DNA of 64,000 bases, taken from an uncultured Pseudodesulfovibrio sp. Lineage in GTDB: Bacteria > Desulfobacterota > Desulfovibrionia > Desulfovibrionales > Desulfovibrionaceae. The position numbers and the translations under genes were made by a program. Shown piece after piece: positions 19,963 to 28,189 of the stretch (the first letter of the stretch is position 1; the number at the start of each line of letters is the position of its first letter). The notes beneath the pieces were generated by a model. It had not been told where the DNA came from, did no database searches, and saw only the letters and a program-made list of their open reading frames with translations. The stretch spans positions 1,116,001 to 1,180,000 of the forward strand of contig NZ_OY760059.1 of assembly GCF_963662885.1 (NCBI RefSeq), read 5' to 3'.

Positions 19963-20778
19963 CTAGCGCAGGTAGGCGTCGAGCAGTTCCTGGTAGCCGG
20001 GGCGGGCCTTGACCCTGTCCAGGGCGTCCTGGAACGCGTCCACCAGTTCGCCGGGAGTGCTCGCATGGAAGGCAAAGTATACCGGTGTTTCCCGCAGAAC
20101 ATAGACAGTCTCGAAGCTGTCCGGATCAAGCCCTTCCCGGGCCGTGATCTTGCGCCATGCGGCTTCCTCGTAGGCCACCAGATCCAGTCGCCCGGTCATG
20201 AGCTTGTCGATGTTCTGGCGCATGCGGGCCACGGGCTGGATGCTGGCCACGTTACGGTACTTGGAGAGAAGGGTGTCCAGTATGTCCTCGCGCAGGGTGC
20301 CCACGGACAATCCCTTGAGATCGTCCAGCGAGTCGAGGGCGATGTGCCGATCCTTGCGGCCGATGAGCGTAAAGCGGACCGAGGCGATGGGACCGGCCCA
20401 GCGGAAGGCGTGCTCCCGTTCCGGTGTACGGGCCATGCAGAAAAGCGCGGTATTGGGCTCGTGCTGGAGGCGTTCGTAGGCCCGGGCCCAGGGCATGGCC
20501 TCCACTGGTTGCTCGGGGATGCCGAGTTCAATCCAGACCAGACGCAGCAGGTCCACGGCGACGCCTTTCATGACACCGTTTTCCTGATAGTTGAACGGAA
20601 AGTATTCTTCGGTAAGCCAGGTGTATCCGGCCAGCCGGTCGGCCGGGCACGCGCCGCCGATGGCCGGGGGCGGGAAGAGCAGCAGCAGGCAGAGGGTCAG
20701 CCCCACAAGGGTTCCGCGCAGAACGGATGCCGTTCCGGTGGTTGTGATGATTGGGCATGACAAGGGGGGATACAGCAT
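19963..20778 (-). CDS. Periplasmic solute-binding protein, family 3 (orphan copy 1)
   Basis: A 271-residue secreted protein of the family-3 extracellular solute-binding fold (amino-acid type). An N-terminal hydrophobic signal (about 25-40) is followed by WLTEEYFPFNYQENGVMKG, a recurrent start for this subgroup, and a second lobe beginning near LKGLSVGTLREDIL. The PWARAY motif (about 98-103) is shared with the two neighbours. No permease or ATPase gene is adjacent, so uptake by an ABC system is not shown; it might serve a distant transporter or a sensor. AGGG lies upstream of the ATG at 20778. Ligand unknown. Confidence 0.85.
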   Translation of the reverse strand: MLYPPLSCPIITTTGTASVLRGTLVGLTLCLLLLFPPPAIGGACPADRLAGYTWLTEEYFPFNYQENGVMKGVAVDLLRLVWIELGIPEQPVEAMPWARAYERLQHEPNTALFCMARTPEREHAFRWAGPIASVRFTLIGRKDRHIALDSLDDLKGLSVGTLREDILDTLLSKYRNVASIQPVARMRQNIDKLMTGRLDLVAYEEAAWRKITAREGLDPDSFETVYVLRETPVYFAFHASTPGELVDAFQDALDRVKARPGYQELLDAYLR

Positions 20779-20821
20779 GTTCGACCCTAGCAGGAGAACC
20801 CGTAACTGTAAATCTATTATG

Positions 20822-21574
20822 TCAATTCAGGTATTTGTTGAGCAATGCCCGGTAATCGGGCCGGTGGGTTACGGCGTCCAGAGCCTTCTGGAAGCGGCGG
20901 ATCAGCGCGTCGGGCGTGTCCAGGCTGAAGGCGTAATAGAGCGGGTCGGTGCACAGGGTCAGAATCGGCTTGAATTCGCCCGAGGGGCGACCGAGCCGGG
21001 CCGCGAAGTGGTGGAACTGCATGGCGTCCATGGCCACGGCGTCCACGCGGTCGCGGGTCAGCATCTTGATGGCCGTGTCAGGGGAGCGGGAGCCGGTATA
21101 GGGGAGCCCGGCATCGCGCAGGATATTGGCCGAGGCCACGTCGCGTACCGCGGTCAGCCGCCAGCCTTGAAGGTCGCCGAGAGAGCGCGCCCCGAGGTGC
21201 CTGGAGCGCAGGGTGAAGACTTCGGTCTTGCCCCGGACAATGGGACCCACCCATTTGAAATCGGGGTCCCGGCTCTTGGTCCGGTACATGGAGAAGAGGA
21301 CGGTCCGGGGATCGACATGTCCCATGTCATACGCTCTGGGCCATGGAAATATGTGGATGGGTTGCTCGGGCACGCCCATCTCCCGCCATATGCGCTTGAG
21401 CAGTTCCACGGACAACCCGGTCAGCCGTCCGTCGCCCGTGTAGTTCATGGGCCAGTACTCCTCGGTCATGTACGTCAGATGCGTGGCGCGGTCGACTCTG
21501 CCGCCGCCAAGGGCCGGGGAGGCCGCGACCAGGGCGAAGGCGATCAGGAGAAGCGGCTTGAAGAGAGGGCGCAT
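20822..21574 (-). CDS. Periplasmic solute-binding protein, family 3 (orphan copy 2)
   Basis: A 250-residue paralogue of its neighbours. It has a signal peptide (about 7-22, ending SPALGG), the shared YMTEEYWPMNYTGDGRLTG block, PEQPIHIFPWPRAYD near 88-102, and FKWVGPIVRGK, then the second lobe LGDLQGWRLTAVRD. The start has only weak Shine-Dalgarno complementarity. It is the middle member of a three-gene tandem array on the minus strand, with gaps of 43 and 82 bases, so the array is probably one transcript. The copies are clearly diverged, which favours different ligands over gene dosage (inference). Confidence 0.85.
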   Translation of the reverse strand: MRPLFKPLLLIAFALVAASPALGGGRVDRATHLTYMTEEYWPMNYTGDGRLTGLSVELLKRIWREMGVPEQPIHIFPWPRAYDMGHVDPRTVLFSMYRTKSRDPDFKWVGPIVRGKTEVFTLRSRHLGARSLGDLQGWRLTAVRDVASANILRDAGLPYTGSRSPDTAIKMLTRDRVDAVAMDAMQFHHFAARLGRPSGEFKPILTLCTDPLYYAFSLDTPDALIRRFQKALDAVTHRPDYRALLNKYLN

Positions 21575-21656
21575 GATCCCGGACTAATCGACAACCAAGG
21601 GAAAGACAAGCGAGAAGGGGAGGATTCCGTGATTACTGGGACAGAAGTACGGAAAG

Positions 21657-22409
21657 TTAATTTATATAAAAATTCATAAGGTTGCGATACACAGGCCGCA
21701 GGATGATTCTGTCCAGAGCCTGCTGAAAGCGTTCGACCAGTTCGTCCGAGGTGTCCAGGCTGAAAGCGAAATACAGGGAGTCCTCGCTGAGGACAAGGAT
21801 GGGCTCGAATTCATCCGGCGATATGCCGGTAACGGCCAGGGTATGCCGGAACCTGAACGCGTCCATGGCCAGAGCGTCCACACGCTGCGACTGGAGGAGC
21901 TGGAGGGCGTGCTCGGCACGGGAGGCATAGATCAGGGGAAATCCGGCCCCAAGCAGCTTGGTGGCCGGGGCGGTGTCGCGCAGCGACGCGATCTTGCGGC
22001 CTGCCATGTCCTGGATCGAATCGGCCTTGAAGTGCCGGGAGCGCAGGGCATACAAAGACAGCTTGCCCTTGACGATGGGGCCGACCCACTTGAAGGACTC
22101 TTCCCGTTCCCGGGTTCGGTACATGGAAAAGATGACGACATGACGATCCAGTTGGCCGCTGTCGTATATGCGCGCCCACGGCATGACCTGGATGGGCTGT
22201 TCCGGGACATTCAGCTCCTTCCATATCAGCTTGAGCAGGGCCACGGACATGCCGGTAGGCTTGCCATTTTCCGTATAGTTCAGGGGCCTGAACTCTTCGG
22301 TCAGGTAGGTCAGCCCCTGGGCGGGGTCACCGGTCTCGTGCGCGAAGCCCGGCGTGGCCAGGAGCAGGCAGGCGAGAAGCGGCAGAGCAAGGAGACTTGT
22401 TACCATCAT
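21657..22409 (-). CDS. Periplasmic solute-binding protein, family 3 (orphan copy 3)
   Basis: About 250 residues from the ATG at 22409; an upstream TTG (22439) would add ten residues ahead of the signal peptide and cannot be excluded. The signal (LLALPLLACLLLATPGFA) precedes YLTEEFRPLNYTENGKPTG, then PEQPIQVMPWARIYD and FKWVGPIVKGK, closest in wording to copy 2. The second lobe begins DMAGRKIASLRD. It is the first gene of the array; ribD ends 60 bases upstream, so read-through from the ribD transcript is possible. No transport partner is encoded nearby. Confidence 0.85.
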   Translation of the reverse strand: MMVTSLLALPLLACLLLATPGFAHETGDPAQGLTYLTEEFRPLNYTENGKPTGMSVALLKLIWKELNVPEQPIQVMPWARIYDSGQLDRHVVIFSMYRTREREESFKWVGPIVKGKLSLYALRSRHFKADSIQDMAGRKIASLRDTAPATKLLGAGFPLIYASRAEHALQLLQSQRVDALAMDAFRFRHTLAVTGISPDEFEPILVLSEDSLYFAFSLDTSDELVERFQQALDRIILRPVYRNLMNFYIN

Positions 22410-22469
22410 GGAATAATAATAGCTAAGGCGCGATAACAAGGCAAGCTTTGCGCCCTGCCGCGCTGCGGC

Positions 22470-23603
22470 TTAACGGCTGCGCAGGGTGAGCATCAGGTCC
22501 GTGCCCACGTGTTCGCATTCGGCGATGCGAAAATCGAGAGCCTGGGCCATGGAGGTGGCCTCCCGGCCGGAGTAGGCCGCCGGGGCAGCATCGTCGCCCA
22601 GGATGCGCGGGGCCACGAAGTGGATGAGTTCGTCGGCCAGTCCCTGCTGGATCAGGGCCATGGCGAACCTGCCGCCGCCCTCGCACAGGGTGTAGTGGCA
22701 GCCGCAGTCGTAGCGCAGCCGCTCGAAACCGCAGGACAAGACCAGGGCTCCGGCCCGACCGGGCAGGGGCCAGACCGAAGTGCCGCGCCGCCGCAGGACG
22801 TCCGCCTGGGGGCTGCGCGCCGCCGTCTTGGAGGTCATGAAGATGGTTCGTTCGGGCCGCTCGCGCAGCAGGGTGAAGCGGCTCGGGTCTTCAGGCAGCC
22901 GGGATGTGACCACCACGGCCAGGGGCTGGACAAAGTCGGCGGGCAGGTCTTTCTTGCGGCAGGTCAGGCTGGGGTTGTCCGCATAAAAGGTGTTGCCGCC
23001 GATGACGACCGCGCCGGCCATGGCGCGCAGCTCGTGGACCCGGGCAAAGGATTCGGGGCAGGAGACCGCTTCGGGCTTGCGGGCTCTGGCCGCGATCCGG
23101 CCGTCCAGGGTGGCCGCCATCTTCAGGATGTTGTAGGGCGAGTGGCTGTTTTGCCAGAGCAGAAAATCGTCGATCAGGTCGCGGCAGCGTTGCTCGCACA
23201 CGCCCACGGTTACCTTGATGCCGTGGCTGCGGAGCTTTTCCACGCCCCCTGCGGCGACCGGGTTGGGATCGCGGGTGCCGACCACCACCTCGGCCACGCC
23301 CGCTTCGATCAATGCTTCGGTGCACGGCGGGGTCTTGCCGTGGTGATTGCACGGCTCCAGCGTGACGAACATGGTCGCTCCGCGCGGATCCACATCGTTT
23401 TCGCGGGCGTCTGCCAGACATTCGCGCTCGGCGTGGAGTCTGCCGAACCGGGTGTGCCATCCCTCGGCCACGATCTTGCCGTCGCGGACCAGCACGGCAC
23501 CGACGCACGGGTTCGGGGCCGTGGCGCCACGGCCTCGCCGGGCCAGCTGTATGGCCCGGTCCATGAACGCTTCGCTAGCTGAAGTCGCCTTCCATGAAGA
23601 CAT
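22470..23603 (-). CDS. ribD: Bifunctional riboflavin biosynthesis deaminase/reductase
   Basis: Deaminates and then reduces the pyrimidine intermediate of riboflavin synthesis. The N-terminal cytidine-deaminase-like domain holds the zinc site: HAE (HAERECLADA) and PC...C (LEPCNHHGKTPPC). The C-terminal reductase domain starts near residue 150 with MAATLDGRIA and contains the NADPH-binding VVIGGNTFYADNPSLT stretch. The 377-residue length is standard. The ATG at 23603 is backed by GGAG six bases upstream and overlaps the end of the dCMP deaminase gene by 29 bases; an internal ATG (23564) has no ribosome site. Confidence 0.95.
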   Translation of the reverse strand: MSSWKATSASEAFMDRAIQLARRGRGATAPNPCVGAVLVRDGKIVAEGWHTRFGRLHAERECLADARENDVDPRGATMFVTLEPCNHHGKTPPCTEALIEAGVAEVVVGTRDPNPVAAGGVEKLRSHGIKVTVGVCEQRCRDLIDDFLLWQNSHSPYNILKMAATLDGRIAARARKPEAVSCPESFARVHELRAMAGAVVIGGNTFYADNPSLTCRKKDLPADFVQPLAVVVTSRLPEDPSRFTLLRERPERTIFMTSKTAARSPQADVLRRRGTSVWPLPGRAGALVLSCGFERLRYDCGCHYTLCEGGGRFAMALIQQGLADELIHFVAPRILGDDAAPAAYSGREATSMAQALDFRIAECEHVGTDLMLTLRSR

Positions 23604-24033
23604 GGTTCACTCCGGCCTCTTCGAGCATGGCTTCGGACAGCTCGTCTGGGTAGTTTTCGGTGTAATAGATGTTCTGCACGCTGCAGTTGATGAGCATTTT
23701 CGTGCACAGAATGCAGGGCTTGGTGGTGCAGTAGATGTCGCACCCCTTGAGGTCCAGGTTGTTGGTGGCGGCCTGGATGATGACGTTCTGCTCGGCGTGC
23801 AGCCCACGGCACAATTCGTGGCGCTCGCCCGAGGGGATGCCGAGCTGGTCGCGCAGGCAGCCGACTTCCTCGCAGTGGGCGATGTTGGTGGGCACGCCGT
23901 TGTAGCCGGTGGCCAGGATGCGCTTGTCGCGCACGGCGATGGCCCCCACCGCGCGGCGGGTGCAGGTGGAGCGCTGGGCCACAAGGTGGGCGATGCGCAT
24001 GAAATATTCCGGCCAAGGCAATCTGTTGGGCAT
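23575..24033 (-). CDS. Deoxycytidylate (dCMP) deaminase
   Basis: Zinc-dependent deaminase of the ComEB/dCMP-deaminase family, converting dCMP to dUMP for thymidylate synthesis. In the 152-residue protein the zinc ligands are His79 of HAEQN (Glu81 being the proton shuttle... position 79-81 HAE) and Cys107/Cys110 of PCILC; Cys24 and the CEEVGC pair at 54-59 resemble the second zinc site found in the longer members. GAGG five bases before the ATG at 24033 supports this start over one 14 codons upstream. It overlaps ribD by 29 bases, a coupling repeated in relatives where both follow glyA. Confidence 0.93.
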   Translation of the reverse strand: MPNRLPWPEYFMRIAHLVAQRSTCTRRAVGAIAVRDKRILATGYNGVPTNIAHCEEVGCLRDQLGIPSGERHELCRGLHAEQNVIIQAATNNLDLKGCDIYCTTKPCILCTKMLINCSVQNIYYTENYPDELSEAMLEEAGVNHVFMEGDFS

Positions 24034-24220
24034 GGGGTCCTCGTTCGTTTCGAAGTGGAGGTCGGTTCGGACCACCTATCACTTCTCGCCTTGAAAGGGA
24101 ACGCCCGGTCCGCGTGTCGTCCCGGACAAAACCGCACCATGCGGGCTCAAGCGGGATGCCGTGGGAATCCATTGCGAACCGTGCTAAGCGGTCGGTGATC
24201 TCTACCTTTGGTCAGGTCTC

Positions 24221-24246
24221 AAAAAACGGCCGCACATTGCGGCCGT
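24221..24246 (-). terminator. Intrinsic terminator of the second zinc-ribbon gene
   Basis: ACGGCCGC and its complement around a CAT-type loop, followed on the minus strand by six T. It isolates the zinc-ribbon gene from the dCMP deaminase-ribD pair downstream. Confidence 0.88.
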
Positions 24247-24293
24247 ACAGTCAATCATGGTGCGCCCCGGACCGGGGCGCGGGCCTATACGCC

Positions 24294-24497
24294 TCAGCCT
24301 CCGCCCGTGCCGCAGCCGGACCCTTGCAGCGCCTCGAAATTGGGGCCGCCGCCGTCCACCTTGGCCGAGCAGGCGCTCATCAGTTTTTCCGTGTCCGTGG
24401 CCCCGCAGGCGGGACAGGTCACAGCCTCTTCGGCATTGAACACGAGTTCCTCGAACTCGTTGCCGCATTGCTTACAGACGTATTCATAGATAGGCAT
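24294..24497 (-). CDS. FmdB-family zinc-ribbon protein (second copy)
   Basis: A 67-residue paralogue of the gene at 1156-1404: MPIYEYVC start, CxxC pairs at Cys8/Cys11 and Cys28/Cys31, and the CGNEFEELVF and TEKLMSA stretches. The tail is glycine-rich with one further cysteine and is shorter than in the first copy. The start is set by the invariant MPIYEY; a GGAG-like site lies before it. It has its own terminator and is divergent from the ZraP-like operon, with a shared 280-base regulatory gap. Function unknown beyond zinc binding. Confidence 0.9.
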   Translation of the reverse strand: MPIYEYVCKQCGNEFEELVFNAEEAVTCPACGATDTEKLMSACSAKVDGGGPNFEALQGSGCGTGGG

Positions 24498-24585
24498 GAT
24501 CGAATCTCCGGGTGCCATGGTTGTTGTCAATGACATCTAGATCGTTCCGGACAGGCCCCATGTCAAGGAAACCGCGCCTTGCACA

Positions 24586-24637
24586 TTGCACAAAAGTGTG
24601 CAAAATATGTGCATAATGGTGCACGTGCGATGTGCAC
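24586..24637 (+). promoter_or_regulatory. Tandem dyads, probable enhancer sites for the sigma-54 activator
   Basis: TTGCACA-AAAG-TGTGCAA is a perfect 7-bp palindrome (24586-24603). A second dyad GTGCA-TAATGG-TGCAC follows at 24609-24624, and a third GTGCAC at 24632-24637. Their centres lie about 65-105 bases upstream of the sigma-54 promoter, the usual position of enhancer-binding sites. The half-site TGCAC/GTGCA is repeated seven times in 65 bases. The likely ligand is the NtrC-type regulator encoded at 28186-29574 (inference). Confidence 0.65.
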
Positions 24638-24687
24638 GACTGTTGCAGGATATGAAAATAAACACCATGATTACGGTGTGTTGGGCA

Positions 24688-24706
24688 TTTGGCACGGGCG
24701 ATGCTT
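24688..24706 (+). promoter_or_regulatory. Sigma-54 (-24/-12) promoter of the ZraP-like operon
   Basis: TTTGGCACGGGCGATGCTT contains TGGCACG followed by TGC with exactly ten bases between the GG and GC dinucleotides, the RpoN consensus. It lies about 75 bases before the start codon at 24778 and directly downstream of the dyad cluster. Confidence 0.8.
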
Positions 24707-24777
24707 AAACCGTCAGCAAGAAGACACACACTCTCATCTTCCTGATTGCATTAACGATAGCCCTAGGAGGCAACACA

Positions 24778-25311
24778 ATGTCCAAAAGAAACATTTCCAT
24801 CTCGGCCCTGGCTGCGATTCTCGTTCTGAGCATGGCCGCGTTCGCGTTGGCCGGTCCCAATGCAGGCCCTAACGCCGGGCGTGGCTTCGGCGGTCCGTGC
24901 GGCGGCCCCGGTCACGGCGCTGCGTACAGCCAGCTGACCCCCGAGAAGCAGGCCGAGGTCAAGGCCGTGGTCGACGAGTACCGTCCCCAGTTCGAGGCCG
25001 TAAGCAACCAGATCTGGGCCAAAAAGTCCGTGCTCCAGGCCATGATCAACGGCGGACAGGCCGACGAGAAGGCCATCACCAAGCTGGTCAACGACATCTC
25101 CAGCCTGCGCAACAAGATGCATGACCTGCGTGCGGCCATGTCCGACAAGCTGGTCGAGGTCACCGGCATCACTTCCTTCGGCGCCTGCCCCGGTTACGGC
25201 CGGTCCTTTGGCGAAGACGGCCCCGGTCAGGGACGCGGCATGCGCGGCCAGGGCATGATGGACGGCCAAGGCATGATGGACGGTCAGGGCATGGGCCAGG
25301 GAATGAACTAG
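24778..25311 (+). CDS. ZraP-like periplasmic metal-binding protein
   Basis: A 177-residue exported protein (signal 1-25, ending FALA). The mature start is Gly/Asn/Pro-rich with Cys41. Residues 52-130 form the two-helix metal-sensor/chaperone core (LTPEKQAEVKAVVDEYRPQFEAV... then SSLRNKMHDLRAAM). The C-terminal tail has Cys137 and four closely repeated Gly-Gln-Gly-Met units with extra Met. ZraP proteins bind zinc and restrain the ZraS kinase; the methionine-rich tail could also fit copper(I). AGGAGG lies ideally before the ATG. It is the first gene behind the sigma-54 promoter, consistent with high-level induced expression. Confidence 0.85.
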   Translation: MSKRNISISALAAILVLSMAAFALAGPNAGPNAGRGFGGPCGGPGHGAAYSQLTPEKQAEVKAVVDEYRPQFEAVSNQIWAKKSVLQAMINGGQADEKAITKLVNDISSLRNKMHDLRAAMSDKLVEVTGITSFGACPGYGRSFGEDGPGQGRGMRGQGMMDGQGMMDGQGMGQGMN

Positions 25312-25359
25312 TCCGTTGAACTGAACAGATATTTCCGATAACCCGGAAAACAGGATATT

Positions 25360-25392
25360 GCGGGACAGGCGGCGTGGGGTCGTCTGTCCCGC
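25360..25392 (+). other. Hairpin between the ZraP-like gene and the DUF4405 gene
   Basis: GCGGGACAG and its exact complement enclose a 15-base loop. There is no T-run, so it is more likely a processing or stabilising hairpin that leaves the first gene's mRNA more abundant than the rest. Confidence 0.5.
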
Positions 25393-25468
25393 GAATGATC
25401 ATCTGCAGGCAATGGCGGGCATGCAGGGGATTCGCGGCAACGTTTCACTTTTTTGAGGAGGTCCCTGG

Positions 25469-26287
25469 ATGTTCCGAAAAATCACGTCCCTTACCGCGCT
25501 TCTTTCCTTTCTCGTCACGACCCTGACCAGTGTGATTCTGTACATCGTGCCCGAAGGCCGCGTCGCCTATTGGGCCGATTGGCATCTCCTGGGCATGACC
25601 AAGGGCCAGTGGGGCGATGTGCACACCACCGTAGGCACGCTGTTCCTCGTCGCCCTGGTTCTGCATATCTGGCTCAACTGGAAGCCGATCATGAACTACA
25701 TGAAGAACCGCGCGCGCGAACTGGTTGTCATGACGACGCCCATGATCGTGAGCTTCATCCTGGTCTTCATGGTCTTTGCCGGCACGCTTATCGGCCTGCC
25801 GCCCATGAGCACGCTGCTGGACTACGGCGCGCACATCAAGGAGCAGGCCACCGAGACCTACGGCAACCCGCCCTACGGCCATGCCGAAACCAGCCCGCTC
25901 AAGAAGTTCTGCGGCTTCCTCGGCCTGGACGTGAACATGGCCGTGACCGCACTGCACGAGGCCGGGTTCGACTCGTCCCTCAACGAGGATTCCCTGATCA
26001 AGGACATCGCCCGGTCACGTGGCGTGAGCCCCCAGCACGTTTACGACATCATCCGCGCCAAGCAGGGTGGCAATCCCTTTTCCCTGATGCCTGCCCAGCC
26101 GCCCGAAGGCACCGGCAAGTTGACGGTCACCGCCGTGTGCAAGACCTACGGCCTGGAGCCTGAAGAGGTCCTGGCCCGGCTCAAGAGCGCCGGTATCGAC
26201 GCCGGCCCGGACAGCACCTTCAAGCAGCTGTCGGGCGAGTACAACATGTCCCCCAAGGACATCTACCTGATCGTCAAGGGCGAGTAG
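25469..26287 (+). CDS. DUF4405 membrane protein with a duplicated C-terminal domain
   Basis: Inner-membrane protein of 272 residues. Three to four hydrophobic helices lie in the first 115 (about 6-27, 54-74, 90-112), with histidines at DWHLL (about 39), DVHTT and LHIWLN, which in the related cytochrome b561-like family would be haem ligands. After residue 140 come two similar soluble segments of about 55 residues, one with SPQHVYDIIRAK, the other with SPKDIYLIVKG, each preceded by a GLD/GLE helix and an AGF/AGI turn: an internal duplication. GAGG precedes the ATG. It lies between the ZraP-like gene and the kinase and may link redox state to signalling (inference). Confidence 0.75.
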   Translation: MFRKITSLTALLSFLVTTLTSVILYIVPEGRVAYWADWHLLGMTKGQWGDVHTTVGTLFLVALVLHIWLNWKPIMNYMKNRARELVVMTTPMIVSFILVFMVFAGTLIGLPPMSTLLDYGAHIKEQATETYGNPPYGHAETSPLKKFCGFLGLDVNMAVTALHEAGFDSSLNEDSLIKDIARSRGVSPQHVYDIIRAKQGGNPFSLMPAQPPEGTGKLTVTAVCKTYGLEPEEVLARLKSAGIDAGPDSTFKQLSGEYNMSPKDIYLIVKGE

Positions 26288-26293
26288 TCACAT

Positions 26294-28189
26294 ATGGATG
26301 TAGTTCACCCGGAAGGAAGGGAGAAGGGGCCCCTCGTCGCACTGGTCCTGGCGCTCATCGTGCTGGGGCTGGGCAGCCTCTACCTGACCTGGCAATCCAT
26401 CGCGCAGCAGCGCCGGATCGTCGAGGACCACATGGTCATGACGGGTAACTCCATCCTGCGCGGCGTGGACAACAACATCTTCCGCATCGCCCGTACCCTG
26501 CGCATAGGCAACCAGTCCTCGACCCTGTTCCGGACCATGACCGAAGAGCTCTTTACCGAGCTGGCCAAGTCCGACGACATCGAGTTCGTGACCCTGTTCA
26601 ACCGCGCCGGGCATCCCATCGTCACCTCGGTGAAAAAGGGCAAGCATCCCATCTTCCAGCTGCCGGAAGCCGTGGCCGAGGACATCGAACCCGGCCGGGC
26701 CTGGCACGTCATGGCCGAGGTAGACAAGACCAGCGTGCTCCTGTCCGGGCTCCAGGTCCGTTCCGGCATCGCGGCCCTGCTCGGCGCGACCGTCCCCGAG
26801 GCCCCGCGGGGCCTGGGGCAGGGCCGCATTGGCGGCATGGGGCCGGACATGATGTTCGACAATACCCAGTCCCAGGTCTACCTGGTGGTCGGCCTCAACG
26901 CGGAAAAGCACATGCGCCAGTTCCGTCAGTACCGGCAGGCCGCCACTTACCAGACCGGCTACGTCTTCCTCGCGGCGGTGGTCCTCTGGTCGTTGGCCTT
27001 TGCCTACCTTCGCCGTCGGGGCGCCAGCCGCAAGCTGATCCGTCTGGAACGGTTCCAGAACAAGCTTCTGGACAACATGCCCGACGGTCTGGTCACCCTG
27101 GCTGAAGACGGCGAAATCCTGGCCGCCAACCGCTCGGCCCGACAACTGCTGGCCCCGGAGCCGGACGAGGATGCGGAACCGGCAGAAGCCGAGTCCGCGC
27201 TCAAAGGCAAGGATACCGGTGGGAAAAAGGGCGAAGACAATCCGCCCTCGCCGCCGGAGATAGTCGGCACCTATTGGCAGGATTTCGACTTCGGCCTGCA
27301 GACCAACGAGAACCAGCCGTCCGGTCCGGTGGAGTGGGAGCAGTTCGACTACCAGGGCCGCCAGCTGGAGATTCTCTTCCTGCCGTTCCAGGAATACGGC
27401 GGCACTGACGCCCCGGATCAGGCCCAGAAGCTCGTGCTCATCCGTGACCGGACGCAGATCCGCTCCCTGGAGGAGGATCTGAACGAGGCCAAGCGACTTG
27501 CGGCCATCGGTTCGCTGGCTGCGGGCGTGGCCCACGAAGTCCGCAACCCGCTTTCCTCTCTGCGCGGCTTTGCCCAACTTTTCGCTACCAAGCTCAAGGG
27601 CCAGGCCCCGCTCGATCAGTACGCCGCGGCCATGGTCCAGGAGGCGGACCGCCTCAACCGCGTGGTCACGGACCTGCTCTATCTCGCCCGGCCCCGCCAG
27701 CTGGACCCGTCCTTCATCGATCTGGCCAAGGTCGGCGACTCGCTGAGACAGCTCATGCGCTTCGACTTCGAGGACAAGCTCATCGAGCCGGAGTTCGACT
27801 TCGGGCCCGAGCCGGTCTGGGCCGATCCGGACGCGCTCAGGCAGGTCCTGCTCAATCTTATTTCCAACAGTCTGGATGCCATTCATGGATGCGCCGATTG
27901 CGACAAGCCCGGCCACATCCGTTTGGTTTCCATGCGCGGCCACAAAGGTGTCTGGATCATCGTGGCCGACGATGGGCCGGGCATGGACCCGTCAATCCAG
28001 GACGAGGCGTTCAAGCCTTTTGTGACCGGCAAGAAAACCGGTACCGGGCTCGGGCTGGCCATCGTCCAGAACATCATGCGCGCCCACAAGGGCCGGGTGA
28101 TCATTGAATCCGAACAGGGCCAGGGGACCGAGATGAAGCTGTTCTTTCCCGATCCGACCCCCTCGGCAGACAAGGAATTGGAATCATGA
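26294..28189 (+). CDS. Sensor histidine kinase (ZraS-like)
   Basis: Membrane kinase of 631 residues. TM1 is at about 13-32, a periplasmic sensor domain at 33-220 that includes a Gly/Met-rich insert (RIGGMGPDMMFDN), and TM2 at about 222-243. A PAS-like domain (about 250-390) carries an acidic-charged insert. The catalytic core has His414 in AAGVAHEVRNPLSSLRGF, then the N-box (LLNLISNSLDAI), G1 (VADDGPGM) and G2 (GTGLGLAIV). It begins 6 bases after the DUF4405 gene and overlaps the response regulator by 4 bases (ATGA). The pairing with a sigma-54 activator and ZraP points to an envelope metal or stress sensor. Confidence 0.93.
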   Translation: MDVVHPEGREKGPLVALVLALIVLGLGSLYLTWQSIAQQRRIVEDHMVMTGNSILRGVDNNIFRIARTLRIGNQSSTLFRTMTEELFTELAKSDDIEFVTLFNRAGHPIVTSVKKGKHPIFQLPEAVAEDIEPGRAWHVMAEVDKTSVLLSGLQVRSGIAALLGATVPEAPRGLGQGRIGGMGPDMMFDNTQSQVYLVVGLNAEKHMRQFRQYRQAATYQTGYVFLAAVVLWSLAFAYLRRRGASRKLIRLERFQNKLLDNMPDGLVTLAEDGEILAANRSARQLLAPEPDEDAEPAEAESALKGKDTGGKKGEDNPPSPPEIVGTYWQDFDFGLQTNENQPSGPVEWEQFDYQGRQLEILFLPFQEYGGTDAPDQAQKLVLIRDRTQIRSLEEDLNEAKRLAAIGSLAAGVAHEVRNPLSSLRGFAQLFATKLKGQAPLDQYAAAMVQEADRLNRVVTDLLYLARPRQLDPSFIDLAKVGDSLRQLMRFDFEDKLIEPEFDFGPEPVWADPDALRQVLLNLISNSLDAIHGCADCDKPGHIRLVSMRGHKGVWIIVADDGPGMDPSIQDEAFKPFVTGKKTGTGLGLAIVQNIMRAHKGRVIIESEQGQGTEMKLFFPDPTPSADKELES

